Source: Sedimenticola sp. (GTDB lineage Bacteria > Pseudomonadota > Gammaproteobacteria > Chromatiales > Chromatiaceae). From it: a stretch of 36,205 bases of DNA. Positions 15,734 to 25,026 of the stretch are shown here, one piece after another. Numbering within the stretch: the first letter of the stretch is position 1; the number at the start of each line of letters is the position of its first letter. Below the pieces are notes generated by a model that was given only the letters and a program-made list of their open reading frames with translations, did no database searches and had not been told where the DNA came from. The stretch spans positions 1-36,205 of the forward strand of contig JALVNE010000185.1 of the NCBI GenBank assembly GCA_027026755.1. The letters run 5' to 3'. Position numbers and translations under genes: made by a program.

Positions 15734-16753
15734 ATGACTGCCGAGAACCTGCTTTCCCAGGATGAAATCGACGCTCTGCTGGTGGGGGTGGAGCGCGGCG
15801 AGGTGGAAGCCGGCACCGGACTGCCATCGGCCAGCGCCGAGATACTGCCTTTCGATTTCAATGACCAGGAGTATCTACCCCGAAATCAGCTTCCGGTGCT
15901 GGATACCATACACCAGCGTTTTGTCCGGCATTTCACCATCAGCCTGTACCGGCTGCTCAAGCACACGCCAGTGATGGCCCTGGGTGAACCCCGGCTCATG
16001 AAGTATGCCGAGTATATGGACAGTCTGGATATGCCGTCGGGTATCAATCTCATCCGGGTGGATTCACTGGCAGGCAAGCTGTTGCTGGCCATGGACGCCA
16101 AGCTGGTGTTCATTGCCGTGGACAACTACTTCGGCGGTGACGGTCGTTTCCCCAGTGGCCGGGTGAGCGCGGAATTCACGCCCACCGAGCGCCGGGTCAT
16201 CCAGCTCATCATCGACCTGGCTCTGGATGACCTTGGCAAGGCCTGGAGCCCTGTTGCTCCCCTGGAGTTCCGGTTCGACAAGCTGGAAACCAACCCCCAT
16301 TTCGTGAATATCGCCACGCCTTCCGAACTGGTGGCCGTCACCAGTATCGAGATCGGCCTCGGCGGCGGTGGCGGCCTATTCGATCTGGCCATCCCCCTGA
16401 ACATGCTGGAGCCCCTGAGGGAACAACTCGAGCCCGGCATGCCTTCCGCGGAAGAAAAAGGGGACCGGTCCTGGCTCGAGGCCCTGCAGGCGGATCTTCT
16501 CGAGGTGAAAGTGGACCTGGACAGCGTCCTGGTGGAGATTCCCATGACCCTGGGGGAGATTCTCAGGCTCCAGCCCGGGGATGTCATTCCCATGGACCTT
16601 GAAGAAAGCGTGAGCCTGCGGGCAGCCGGGGTGCCACTGCTTCAGGGGGCCTTCGGCGTGGCCAAGGGCAGAAACGCCATCAAGATACTGGAGCCGCTTT
16701 CTCGGATGCGGTCACAGGCAGAGATTCAAAGCACAGGAGTTGAAAATGAGTGA
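15734..16753 (+). CDS. fliM: flagellar motor switch protein FliM
   Basis: 339 residues. FliM is the middle ring of the C ring and binds CheY-P to change rotation direction. The N-terminal CheY-binding peptide LSQDEIDALL is intact (about 7-16). A CheC-like middle domain follows (about 45-235, with YLPRNQLPVLDTIHQRF and IDLALDDLGKAWSPV). The C-terminal SpoA domain (about 250-330) includes VLVEIPMTLGEILRLQPGDV. The length is typical. Its end overlaps fliN by 8 bases. Confidence 0.97.
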   Translation: MTAENLLSQDEIDALLVGVERGEVEAGTGLPSASAEILPFDFNDQEYLPRNQLPVLDTIHQRFVRHFTISLYRLLKHTPVMALGEPRLMKYAEYMDSLDMPSGINLIRVDSLAGKLLLAMDAKLVFIAVDNYFGGDGRFPSGRVSAEFTPTERRVIQLIIDLALDDLGKAWSPVAPLEFRFDKLETNPHFVNIATPSELVAVTSIEIGLGGGGGLFDLAIPLNMLEPLREQLEPGMPSAEEKGDRSWLEALQADLLEVKVDLDSVLVEIPMTLGEILRLQPGDVIPMDLEESVSLRAAGVPLLQGAFGVAKGRNAIKILEPLSRMRSQAEIQSTGVENE

Positions 16754-17213
16754 GCAAGCAGCCACAACCGCTGCGGAGCCTGAGGCGCCGCCAGAGATGG
16801 ACATGCCTGCCCAGGCAGGGACCCATGACCAGGCTTCCCCAGCTGACACGGGAGAGGAAGAAGGGGGCGAAGCGGAAACCGGGGTAAAGGAACCGGCGTA
16901 TCGCAGCGCGGAATTCGAAACCCTGGAGAATGATGTCGAACCCGAAGGGATAGAGCCGAACCTGGATGTCATCCTGAACATTCCGGTAACCCTGTCCATG
17001 CAGATAGGACGGACCCAGATGACCATAGAAGAGCTGATGCAGCTGAACCGCGGTTCCGTGGTCAAGCTGGATCGCATGGCAGGTGAACCCATGGATGTGC
17101 TGGTCAATGGCACCTTGATCGCCCACGGAGAGGTGGTGGTGGTCAACGAGAAATTTGGCATACGCCTGCTGGATGTCATCAGTCCCGCCGAGCGGGTAAA
17201 GAAACTGCGCTAG
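16746..17213 (+). CDS. fliN: flagellar motor switch protein FliN
   Basis: 155 residues. FliN forms the base of the C ring with FliM and docks FliH-FliI. The first 75 residues are an acidic, Pro/Ala/Glu-rich extension. The SpoA domain occupies the last 80, with DVILNIPVTLSMQIGRTQMT, VVKLDRMAGEPMDVLVNG and FGIRLLDVISPAERVKKLR. This layout is common in polar flagellates. ATG 16746 lies 6 bases after AGGAG (16735-16739) and overlaps the fliM stop. Confidence 0.96.
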   Translation: MSEQAATTAAEPEAPPEMDMPAQAGTHDQASPADTGEEEGGEAETGVKEPAYRSAEFETLENDVEPEGIEPNLDVILNIPVTLSMQIGRTQMTIEELMQLNRGSVVKLDRMAGEPMDVLVNGTLIAHGEVVVVNEKFGIRLLDVISPAERVKKLR

Positions 17214-17228
17214 GCCGGGGTGGGTAAC

Positions 17229-17654
17229 ATGCAGCTGTTCTCCGCGCTGAAGACGACGGCAAGCGCCCCGCTGGAAAGTCTGGCTGGCCAGGGCCCTGCC
17301 GTTGTCGGCAGCGCCGGAATGGACATCGGCCAACAGCTGGTGCAGGTGCTGGGCAGCCTGGGCGTGGTGCTGGCGCTGGTTCTGGCCCTGGCCTGGCTAG
17401 CGAAGCGCCTGTCCCGTTCCAGGACCATCCAGACCCGGGGGTTGCGGCTGGTTGGCGGCATTTCCCTGGGGGCAAAGGAGCGTCTTGTTCTGATCCAGGT
17501 TGGCGAGCAGCAGCTTCTGGTCGGTGTGGCGCCGGGCTGTATCCAGACCCTGCACGTGCTGGAGCAGCCGCTGACCGGGGAGGCCCGGGCAATGCCGGGA
17601 TTCTCTGAAAAGCTGTCTGAACTTCTGGAACAGGGACAGGGCAGGAAGAGCTGA
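17229..17654 (+). CDS. fliO: flagellar biosynthetic protein FliO
   Basis: About 141 residues. FliO is a small bitopic membrane protein that helps assemble FliP into the export gate. One TM helix lies at about 40-60 ([20 protein letters not shown]). The cytoplasmic domain then has [20 protein letters not shown] and [10 protein letters not shown], the recognisable FliO core. The start is uncertain: ATG 17229 gives MQLFSALK, while GTG 17220 adds three residues; neither has a strong ribosome binding site. It is followed closely by fliP. Confidence 0.93.
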   Translation: MQLFSALKTTASAPLESLAGQGPAVVGSAGMDIGQQLVQVLGSLGVVLALVLALAWLAKRLSRSRTIQTRGLRLVGGISLGAKERLVLIQVGEQQLLVGVAPGCIQTLHVLEQPLTGEARAMPGFSEKLSELLEQGQGRKS

Positions 17655-17664
17655 GGTGAACTGG

Positions 17665-18450
17665 ATGGGGGCTTTCATCACCGGCGGAAAGAGGGCTTCA
17701 GGCCACAGGAGGCTGTTCCTGTACGGAGGCCTCGCCTTTCTGCTGCTGTTCACCCAGGGCGCTGGCGCCCAGACCGGCTTCGCCGCGGTGACGGTGACGC
17801 CGGGGGCGGGCGGTGCCCAGACCTATACCGTCAGCATCCAGATTCTGCTGCTCATGACGGTGCTGAGCCTGTTGCCCGCCGCCCTGATCATGATGACGTC
17901 TTTCACGCGGGTAATCATCGTCCTGGCCATTCTGCGCCAGGCCCTGGGCACGGCCCAGACGCCTTCCAATCAGATTCTCATCGGGCTTTCCCTGTTCCTC
18001 TCCCTGTTCATCATGGCCCCGGTGTTCGAGACGGCCTATGACACGGGGCTGAAACCCTACCTGGACGAACAGATAGGCGCCGAACAGGCCCTGGAAAATG
18101 CCGCCGAACCCTTTCGCCGCTTCATGCTCGACCAGACCAGACAGGCGGACCTGCTCATGTTCACCCGAATTTCCGGACGCAGCAGCCTGCCGTCCCGTGA
18201 TGAAGTGCCGTTTTCCCTGCTGCTTCCCTCCTTCGTCACCAGCGAGCTGAAGACGGCTTTTCAGATCGGTTTCCTGATTTTCCTTCCATTCCTGGTCATC
18301 GACCTGGTGGTGGCCAGCGTGCTCATGGCCATGGGCATGATGATGCTGTCGCCCATGATTATTTCCCTGCCGTTCAAGCTCATGCTGTTCGTGCTGGTGG
18401 ATGGCTGGTCGCTGATCATGGGAACCCTGGCGTCCAGTTTCTATATGTAG
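17665..18450 (+). CDS. fliP: flagellar export gate protein FliP
   Basis: 261 residues. FliP forms, with FliQ and FliR, the helical pore of the export gate in the inner membrane. An N-terminal signal-like hydrophobic segment (about 17-33) ends near FTQGAGAQ. The FliP core has [40 protein letters not shown] and the C-terminal [22 protein letters not shown] 17665 follows GAGGTGA with good spacing; GTG 17656 would add three residues and lies within that ribosome binding site. Confidence 0.96.
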   Translation: MGAFITGGKRASGHRRLFLYGGLAFLLLFTQGAGAQTGFAAVTVTPGAGGAQTYTVSIQILLLMTVLSLLPAALIMMTSFTRVIIVLAILRQALGTAQTPSNQILIGLSLFLSLFIMAPVFETAYDTGLKPYLDEQIGAEQALENAAEPFRRFMLDQTRQADLLMFTRISGRSSLPSRDEVPFSLLLPSFVTSELKTAFQIGFLIFLPFLVIDLVVASVLMAMGMMMLSPMIISLPFKLMLFVLVDGWSLIMGTLASSFYM

Positions 18451-18464
18451 GGAGGGCAGAGGGC

Positions 18465-18506
18465 ATGCAATCAGTGAACGACGACAAGAGGCAGGGCGGC
18501 TCATGA
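18465..18506 (+). CDS. possible 13-codon leader peptide upstream of fliQ
   Basis: ATG 18465 opens a frame encoding MQSVNDDKRQGGS and stopping at TGA 18504-18506. GGAGGG (18451-18456) lies 8 bases before the ATG, the best ribosome binding site in this gap. The stop overlaps the fliQ start as ATGA, and fliQ has only a weak site of its own. This suggests ribosomes load at the short frame and restart at fliQ. The peptide itself may have no function. It could be chance. Confidence 0.35.
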   Translation: MQSVNDDKRQGGS

Positions 18507-18778
18507 CGCCGGAAACCATTCTTGACGTGGGGCAGAATGCGCTGACGGTCACCATCATGCTGGCCGCACCCCTGCTGCTTTCGGCCCTTGTCATCGGTTT
18601 GCTCATCGGTGTCCTGCAGGCGGCCACGCAGATACAGGAGATGACTCTCAGCTTCATTCCCAAGCTCATGGTGCTGGTGCTGGCGCTGGTCATCGCTGGC
18701 CCCTGGATGCTGGGGCTGATCACCGATTTCACCATCCAGCTGTTCCACAGTATTCCGGACCTGGTTGGAGGCGGTTGA
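18503..18778 (+). CDS. fliQ: flagellar export gate protein FliQ
   Basis: 91 residues, two membrane helices. FliQ lies around the FliP/FliR pore of the export gate. It begins MTPETILDVGQNALTVTIML; the core LIGVLQAATQIQEMTLSFIP and KLMVLVLALVIAGPWMLG are family hallmarks. Size is normal. The 52-base gap after fliP holds a possible leader peptide whose stop overlaps this start. fliR follows almost directly. Confidence 0.96.
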   Translation: MTPETILDVGQNALTVTIMLAAPLLLSALVIGLLIGVLQAATQIQEMTLSFIPKLMVLVLALVIAGPWMLGLITDFTIQLFHSIPDLVGGG

Positions 18779-18783
18779 GCAGG

Positions 18784-19560
18784 ATGTACCAGTTCAGTGG
18801 CGCGGAACTGATGAATACCACGGCGGGACTGCTGTGGCCCTTCATGCGCATCGGCGCCATGTTCGTCTCCGCCCCCATATTCTCGGCCTCCAGCCTTCCC
18901 CTCAGGGTGCGCATCCTGCTGGCGGTGCTCATCGCCTGGGTGCTGTTGCCGGTTCTGCCGCGGCCGCCGCAGGTGGACCTGATCAGCGGCGAGGCCTTTC
19001 TCATTGGTTGCTACCAGATCCTCATCGGGCTGGCCATGGGCTTCATTCTGCAACTGGTGTTCGCTGTGTTCATCGTCGCCGGGCAAAGCATTGCCATGGC
19101 CATGGGGCTGGGATTTGCTTCTGCCGTGGATCCCCAGAACGGTGTCCAGGTGCCTGTCGTCAGCCAGTTCCTGCTCATCATGGTGACCCTGCTTTTCCTT
19201 GCCCTGGACGGCCACCTCATCTTTCTGGACCTGATGGCGGAAAGTTTTCGCCTGTTGCCCGTGGGAACCCTGCATCCACCCGCGGATCAGCTCAAGGCGC
19301 TGGCCTATTGGGGAGCTTACATGTTTGCCGGTGGGCTTCTTGTGGCCTTGCCGGCGGTGGCCGGCCTGCTGCTGGTGAACATCGCCTTTGCTGTGGCATC
19401 GCGGGCTGCGCCCCAGCTAAACATCTTCGCCGTTGGTTTTCCGGTGATGATGATGGCGGGTTTCACCCTGCTGGTCCTCATTACCCCTTCACTCACAGAT
19501 CATTTCGCCAGGATTCTGACGGATGCCCTGGGCATCATCAGGCGCCTGCTGAGCATGTAG
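18784..19560 (+). CDS. fliR: flagellar export gate protein FliR
   Basis: 258 residues, about six membrane helices. FliR completes the FliPQR pore. Recognisable parts are LLWPFMRIGAMFVSAPIFSA near the N-terminus, IGLAMGFILQLVFAVFIVAG in the middle, and APQLNIFAVGFPVMMMAGF near the C-terminus. The start is ATG 18784 (MYQFSGAEL). TTG 18775, which overlaps the fliQ stop, is 3 bases from GGAGG and less likely. flhB starts 13 bases after the stop. Confidence 0.95.
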   Translation: MYQFSGAELMNTTAGLLWPFMRIGAMFVSAPIFSASSLPLRVRILLAVLIAWVLLPVLPRPPQVDLISGEAFLIGCYQILIGLAMGFILQLVFAVFIVAGQSIAMAMGLGFASAVDPQNGVQVPVVSQFLLIMVTLLFLALDGHLIFLDLMAESFRLLPVGTLHPPADQLKALAYWGAYMFAGGLLVALPAVAGLLLVNIAFAVASRAAPQLNIFAVGFPVMMMAGFTLLVLITPSLTDHFARILTDALGIIRRLLSM

Positions 19561-19573
19561 CGGGGAGCTTGGC

Positions 19574-20698
19574 ATGTCTGGCGGAAATTCCGAGGAACGC
19601 ACGGAAAAACCCACACCCAAACGGCTGCGGGAAGCCAGGGAAAAAGGGCAGGTCGCCCGTTCCCGCGAGCTGAACGGTACCCTGATACTGATGATTTCGG
19701 CGCTGGGCCTCTGGGGTCTGGGATACCTGCTGATCGGTGACCTGGTCACCATCATGCGTGAGGGGCTGGTACTGGAGCGCGGCATGGCCATGGACCCCGT
19801 GGCGCTGGTGCAGCAGTTTGGCGCCCTGGTGGGCAGAGGCCTGAGGGGCCTGGTGCCTCTGTTCATCCTGCTGGTGCTGGCGGCGCTGGTGGGACCGGCC
19901 AGCATGGGTGGCATGGTGTTCAGCACCAAGGCCATCAGCTTCAAGGCGGAAAAAATCAATCCGGTAAAGGGCCTGGCACGGATTTTCTCGGCCAAGGGGC
20001 TGATGGAGCTGGTAAAGACCCTGGCCAAGTTTCTCCTGGTGGTGGCGGCCTCGGTGCTGTTGATCTGGTCACTGAGAGATGAGCTGCTGTTTCTCTCCCA
20101 TGAGTCTTTGCATGCCGCCCTTGGTCATGTCGGGACGCTTCTTGCAAAGGCCTTCCTGCTGCTCAGTTCCGTGTTGATCCTGGTCGCCCTCGTCGATGTG
20201 CCCTTCCAGATTTACCAGCACAACAAGCAGTTGAAGATGTCCCTGAAGGAAATCAAGGACGAGAACAAGGAAACGGAAGGCAGGCCGGAGGTGAAGGGCA
20301 AGATACGGGCTTTGCAGAGGGAGATGTCGCAGCGGCGCATGATGGAGCGGGTGCCGGAAGCCGACGTGGTCATTACCAACCCCACCCACTACGCCGTCGC
20401 CCTGGCCTATGACAGGGATGCCGGCGGCGCGCCCCGGTTGCTGGCCAAGGGCGCGGACCTGGTGGCCCTGCGCATAAGGGAGATTGCGGGCGCACACGGC
20501 ATCGCCGTGGTATCCGCGCCTCCCCTGGCGCGGGCCTTGTACGCCACCACGGAACTCGAGCAGGAGATTCCCGCGGAACTCTATGTGGCAGTCGCCCATG
20601 TGCTTGCCTACGTGTACCAGCTGAATGCAGCGCGGTCGCAGGGTGGAGAAGAGCCGGCTCCGCCCACGGACCTTCCCGTGCCGGATGAATTCAAATGA
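19574..20698 (+). CDS. flhB: flagellar export switch protein FlhB
   Basis: 374 residues. FlhB controls export specificity: self-cleavage in its cytoplasmic domain lets FliK switch export from hook to filament subunits. The N-terminus has EERTEKPTPKRLREAREKGQ, then four membrane helices to about residue 215. The linker KMSLKEIKDENKETEGRPEV leads to the autocleavage site NPTH at N269 (VVITNPTHYAVAL). All key residues are intact. A 68-base gap follows before flhA, with no promoter I can identify. Confidence 0.97.
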   Translation: MSGGNSEERTEKPTPKRLREAREKGQVARSRELNGTLILMISALGLWGLGYLLIGDLVTIMREGLVLERGMAMDPVALVQQFGALVGRGLRGLVPLFILLVLAALVGPASMGGMVFSTKAISFKAEKINPVKGLARIFSAKGLMELVKTLAKFLLVVAASVLLIWSLRDELLFLSHESLHAALGHVGTLLAKAFLLLSSVLILVALVDVPFQIYQHNKQLKMSLKEIKDENKETEGRPEVKGKIRALQREMSQRRMMERVPEADVVITNPTHYAVALAYDRDAGGAPRLLAKGADLVALRIREIAGAHGIAVVSAPPLARALYATTELEQEIPAELYVAVAHVLAYVYQLNAARSQGGEEPAPPTDLPVPDEFK

Positions 20699-20766
20699 AT
20701 ACAGGGCCAATGTACTCACCAGGATATAGAACCGCGGAACCAACGCACAAGCAAAGGTAAGCAGGC

Positions 20767-22866
20767 ATGCATACACAGGAATTCATGGGACATCTGAAAA
20801 CATTGCACCGTCATGGTCTGGGCACGCCCCTGTTGCTGGTGGTCATGCTGTCGATGATGGTTCTGCCGCTGCCGCCTTTGGCGCTGGACCTGCTGTTCAC
20901 TTTCAATATCGCCATCGCGCTGATGGTGATACTGGTGGTGCTCTACACCCACAGGCCCCTGGATTTTGCGGCTTTTCCCACGGTTCTGCTGGTGGCCACC
21001 CTGTTGCGCCTTGCTCTCAACGTGGCATCCACCCGGGTGGTGCTCCTGGAAGGTCACAATGGGGGGGATGCGGCAGGCAAGGTCATACAGGCGTTCGGGG
21101 AGTTCGTGGTTGGTGGCAACTATGCCGTGGGCCTCATCGTCTTTGCCATCATCACCATCATCAACTTCGTCGTCGTCACCAAGGGCGCCGGCAGGATTTC
21201 CGAGGTGAGCGCCAGATTCACCCTGGATGCCATGCCGGGCAAGCAGATGGCGGTGGATGCGGATCTGAATGCAGGGCTGATTACCCAGGACCAGGCAAAG
21301 GCCCGGCGGGAAGAGATCGCCAGCGAGGCAGATTTCTACGGGGCCATGGACGGCGCCAGCAAGTTCGTGCGTGGCGACGCCATTGCCGGCATTCTCATCC
21401 TGCTCATCAACGTCATCGGCGGCCTGGCCATAGGCATGGCGCAGCACGGCCTGGACTTTGCCCAGGCGGCACACAATTACGCGCTGCTGACCATCGGTGA
21501 CGGCCTGGTCGCCCAGATTCCTTCCCTGGTTCTGTCCACGGCAGCCGCCATCATCGTGACCCGGGTCACAGCCGCCAGGGACATGGGACAGCAGATTGCG
21601 GACCAGCTGTTCAGCAATCCCAAGGCCCTGGTGGTTACTGCCGTGATCGTGGGCATACTGGGACTGGTGCCGGGTATGCCCAACCTGGTATTCCTGCTTC
21701 TCGCGGCTCTGCTCGCGGGAGCCGCCTGGTTGCTTCACGTCAAGCAGTCAATGCCTGCCGAGAAGGAGGACGAAGAACAAACAACTCCTTCCGCCGAAGG
21801 CGGTGAAGCGGAACTGAGCTGGGAGGAAGTCGCCCAGGTGGATACCGTCGGCCTCGAAGTGGGATACCGGCTGATTCCCCTGCTGGACAAGGAGCAGGGC
21901 GGACAATTGATGAACCGCATCCGGGGCGTGAGAAGGAAGCTCTCCCAGGAACTCGGTTTTCTCATTCCGGCAGTTCACATACGTGACAATCTGGAACTCG
22001 CGCCCAGCACCTATCGCATAACCCTCATGGGGGTACCCATGGGTGAAGCGGAGGTGTATCCGGACAGGGAACTGGCCATCAATCCAGGGCAGGTGTATGG
22101 CGTGCTGAAAGGAATTGACACCCGGGATCCGGCCTTCGGGCTGGAAGCCGTGTGGATCGATCCCTCCCTCAAGGATGAAGCGCAGACCCTCGGCTATACG
22201 GTGGTGGACACCAGCACGGTCATCGCCACCCATCTCAGCCATCTTCTCCAGCAGCATGCCCATGAGCTGTTGGGCTACGAGGAAGTTCAGCAACTGCTGG
22301 ATATTCTGAAACGGCATTCTCCAAAACTCGTGGAAGACCTGGTGCCGAAACTGATTCCCCTGGGCACCCTGCTGAAGGTGCTGCAGAACCTGCTCTGGGA
22401 GGGCATTCCCATCCGGGACATGAGGACGATTGCTGAAACTTTGGCGGAGTATGGACGTGACAGTCAAAACGCTGACACATTGACGGCAGCGGTCAGGCGC
22501 GCCCTGTCCAGGCAAATATTCCAGAAAATCAATGGAATGAGTACAGAAGTTAAAGTTATTACTCTTGATCAGAAATTGGAACACATCTTGCAGCAGACAG
22601 TACAAGGCGCCCAGGGCGGCGGCATGGGAATGGAGCCGGGCATCATGGACCGGCTGATGACTGATGTGAAAGAGATCGTACAAGAAAGAGAAATGAATGG
22701 AGAAAGCGCCGTGCTGCTGGTCAGTCCGTCCCTGAGGCCTCTGCTCTCACGCCTGCTGCGCAGTTCGCTGCCGAGCCTGCATGTCGTCTCCTACGACGAA
22801 GTGCCGGACAACAGGCAGATCATGGTGACGGCCCATGTCGGACGTCAACTGGAGCAGGCGGTATGA
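20767..22866 (+). CDS. flhA: flagellar export apparatus protein FlhA
   Basis: 699 residues. FlhA is the large export-gate component, with a nonameric cytoplasmic ring that docks chaperone-substrate complexes and uses the proton motive force. The N-terminal half (about 1-330) has around eight membrane helices. The FHIPEP-type signature region contains GRISEVSARFTLDAMPGKQM and VDADLNAGLI. The C-terminal domain (about 360-699) includes EVGYRLIPLLD and MRTIAETLAEYG. The length is normal. ATG 20767 follows AAGGTAAGCAGGC, a weak site. It starts the flhA-flhF-flhG-fliA block. Confidence 0.97.
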   Translation: MHTQEFMGHLKTLHRHGLGTPLLLVVMLSMMVLPLPPLALDLLFTFNIAIALMVILVVLYTHRPLDFAAFPTVLLVATLLRLALNVASTRVVLLEGHNGGDAAGKVIQAFGEFVVGGNYAVGLIVFAIITIINFVVVTKGAGRISEVSARFTLDAMPGKQMAVDADLNAGLITQDQAKARREEIASEADFYGAMDGASKFVRGDAIAGILILLINVIGGLAIGMAQHGLDFAQAAHNYALLTIGDGLVAQIPSLVLSTAAAIIVTRVTAARDMGQQIADQLFSNPKALVVTAVIVGILGLVPGMPNLVFLLLAALLAGAAWLLHVKQSMPAEKEDEEQTTPSAEGGEAELSWEEVAQVDTVGLEVGYRLIPLLDKEQGGQLMNRIRGVRRKLSQELGFLIPAVHIRDNLELAPSTYRITLMGVPMGEAEVYPDRELAINPGQVYGVLKGIDTRDPAFGLEAVWIDPSLKDEAQTLGYTVVDTSTVIATHLSHLLQQHAHELLGYEEVQQLLDILKRHSPKLVEDLVPKLIPLGTLLKVLQNLLWEGIPIRDMRTIAETLAEYGRDSQNADTLTAAVRRALSRQIFQKINGMSTEVKVITLDQKLEHILQQTVQGAQGGGMGMEPGIMDRLMTDVKEIVQEREMNGESAVLLVSPSLRPLLSRLLRSSLPSLHVVSYDEVPDNRQIMVTAHVGRQLEQAV

Positions 22867-22934
22867 GGATGATCTCCTGCCGGTATCCCGTGGGAAAACT
22901 TTCTTCCGGGTGCCGCTACAGAAAATAAGGTGCA

Positions 22935-24134
22935 ATGGTCATGAAAATGAAACGGTATTTTGCTCCTGACATGCGTCAGGCCATTCGCAGGGTCAGGGAA
23001 GACCAGGGGCCCAATGCGGTGATCCTGTCCAACCGGCGGGTTGCCGGCGGGGTGGAAATCATTGCCGCCCTCGACTATGACGAAGCCCTGGTCAACCAGG
23101 CCCTGGGAGCCTGCGAAAACAGCGCAGCCGTCCCGGAGACGCCGCGGGGCGCCGAACAGGTCTTCCGAGACGGAGAAGCGGGCCAGTCCGTCGGTGGATC
23201 TGCCATGGAAAGCATCCGCGATGATCTCAAGGCCCTGCGGGATCTCTTGGAAGCCCCTCTGCTGCAGTTCGGCTGGGGAGAGATGCGCAAGGTTCAGCCC
23301 TGGCGGGCCAATCTGCTGAAACGTCTCATGACGCTCGGTCTGGATGCTGTCCTGTGCCGGGACATCGTGGACAAGGTCGTGGACTGCGGGCAGATGGACA
23401 ATGGTTGGGCCGCTTCTTTGAAGCTGCTGGCGGAAATGTTGCCCGTGGCCGATGACGATATTTTGTCGGAGGGCGGGGTAATCGCCCTGGTGGGCTCCAC
23501 CGGAGTGGGCAAGACGACGACCGTCGCCAAGCTGGCGGCCCGTTTTGCCCTGCGTCACGGACGCCGCCATGTGGCGCTCATCACTACTGACAGCTACCGC
23601 ATCGGTGCTCATGAACAGCTGCGTACCTACGGGCGCATTCTGGGCATTCCCGTGCAGACGGCGGGAGACCGGGACGAATTGGCAGCCGCCCTGAATCATG
23701 CCCGGGACAGGAAGCTGGTATTGATTGACACCGCCGGCGTCAGCCAGCGGGACATGCATCTCACGGAAAAACTTGCCAGCCTGAGTACCGAGGGGCAGGG
23801 CATACGCAACTACCTGGTGCTTTCCGCCACCGGCCAGGCCCAGGTGCAGAATGAAGTGATCCGGTCCTTCCGCAAGGCGGGTCTGCACCGCTGCATTCTG
23901 ACCAAGATCGATGAAGCTGGCAGCCTGGGAGGCACCCTGGCGACACTGGCGCGACATGGCCTGCCGGCGGCCTATGTCAGTGACGGACAACAGGTGCCTG
24001 ACGATCTTCATCCCGCCCGCGCGGAAAAACTGGTCAAACATGCCGTGGAACTGATGCAGCGGCATCAGGAAACGCTCACAGAAGATGCGCTGGCATTCAA
24101 CTTCGGAGGACTTGTGGCAAATGCTCATGTATGA
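22935..24134 (+). CDS. flhF: polar flagellar GTPase FlhF
   Basis: 399 residues. FlhF is an SRP-type GTPase that sets the polar position of the flagellum. The N-terminal region (1-120) starts MKRYFAPDMRQAIRRVREDQ with the family PNAVILSNRRV. The NG domain starts near 182, with G1 GSTGVGKTTTVAKLA, TTDSYRIGAHEQL, DTAG and TKIDEAGSLGG. Its presence with flhG argues for polar flagellation. Starts at 22935, 22941 and 22947 are all possible after AAGG. It overlaps flhG by 14 bases. Confidence 0.95.
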   Translation: MVMKMKRYFAPDMRQAIRRVREDQGPNAVILSNRRVAGGVEIIAALDYDEALVNQALGACENSAAVPETPRGAEQVFRDGEAGQSVGGSAMESIRDDLKALRDLLEAPLLQFGWGEMRKVQPWRANLLKRLMTLGLDAVLCRDIVDKVVDCGQMDNGWAASLKLLAEMLPVADDDILSEGGVIALVGSTGVGKTTTVAKLAARFALRHGRRHVALITTDSYRIGAHEQLRTYGRILGIPVQTAGDRDELAAALNHARDRKLVLIDTAGVSQRDMHLTEKLASLSTEGQGIRNYLVLSATGQAQVQNEVIRSFRKAGLHRCILTKIDEAGSLGGTLATLARHGLPAAYVSDGQQVPDDLHPARAEKLVKHAVELMQRHQETLTEDALAFNFGGLVANAHV

Positions 24135-25026
24135 AACGGCACTGACAAAGGAAAGGCCCGGCGACCAGGCCATGGGATTGAGGAGGATGAAACGGCCTCG
24201 ACCGGTGAAGGTGATTGCCGTCACCGGGGGCAAGGGCGGTGTAGGCAAGACCAATGTGGCGGTAAACCTGTCGCTGGCCCTGTCCGGCATGGGCAATGAA
24301 GTCATGTTGCTGGATGCCGACTTTGGCCTGGCCAACGTGGATGTGCAACTGGGGCTCAGTCCTGAATACGATCTCTCGCATCTCATCTCGGGAGAAAGAA
24401 ACCTCGAGGAGATCATCATCCGGGGCCCCGGGGGAATCAAGATCATTCCTGCCTCCTCTGGCATTTCACGCATGGCAGATCTGACGCAGGCGGAACGCGC
24501 GGGAATCATCCATGCCTTCAGCGAACTCAGCTGGGATGTCGATTACCTGGTGGTGGACACATCCGCGGGAATATCGGATTCAGTCATCAGCTTCTGCAAG
24601 GCGTCCCATGAAATCGTGGTGGTGGTATGCGACGAACCGGCTTCCATCACCGATGCCTATGCGCTGATCAAGGTCATGAATCGCGAACACGGCGTGGATC
24701 ATTTCCACGTCCTGGCCAACATGGTGTATTCGAACCGGCAGGGAACCGAGCTGTACAACAAGCTGGCGCTGGCGGCGAATCATTTCCTGGACGCCACCTT
24801 GAGTTTTCTCGGCATCGTTCCCCAGGATGAGCGGCTCAGGCAGGCCGTGCAGAAACAGAAGGCGGTTCTCGCCCTGTATCCAAGCAGCCCGTCATCGGGG
24901 GCGTTCCGCAAGATTGCCGGAAACGTGGAACGGTGGCCGGGGGTTCGCAAAGCCGGCGGGCAGCTGGAGTTTTTCGTCGAACGTCTTGTCAATAACGCGA
25001 GCGAAGCAGGCGGGTTGGAACCATGA
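24121..25026 (+). CDS. flhG: flagellar number regulator FlhG/FleN (MinD-like ATPase)
   Basis: 301 residues. FlhG limits flagellar number. It stimulates FlhF GTPase and, in Pseudomonas, binds and inhibits FleQ. The N-terminal activation helix DQAMGLRRM fits the DQAxxLR motif. The deviant Walker A is GGKGGVGKTNVAVNLS; later come LLDADFGLANVDVQLGL and DTSAGI (usually DTAAGI). The C-terminal amphipathic membrane-targeting part is plausible near 270-290. ATG 24121 lies 11 bases after GGAGG. Its end overlaps fliA by 4 bases. Its usual partner FleQ is not encoded in this window. Confidence 0.95.
   Translation: MLMYETALTKERPGDQAMGLRRMKRPRPVKVIAVTGGKGGVGKTNVAVNLSLALSGMGNEVMLLDADFGLANVDVQLGLSPEYDLSHLISGERNLEEIIIRGPGGIKIIPASSGISRMADLTQAERAGIIHAFSELSWDVDYLVVDTSAGISDSVISFCKASHEIVVVVCDEPASITDAYALIKVMNREHGVDHFHVLANMVYSNRQGTELYNKLALAANHFLDATLSFLGIVPQDERLRQAVQKQKAVLALYPSSPSSGAFRKIAGNVERWPGVRKAGGQLEFFVERLVNNASEAGGLEP

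Noticed and set aside
17698..19275. 525-codon open frame on the minus strand
   Set aside because: It is opposite fliP, fliQ and fliR; its His/Gln-rich product is typical of the reverse of hydrophobic coding sequence.
22845..24509. 554-codon open frame on the minus strand
   Set aside because: It is opposite flhF and flhG, whose GTPase and ATPase motifs are unmistakable; the antisense product is low in family features.
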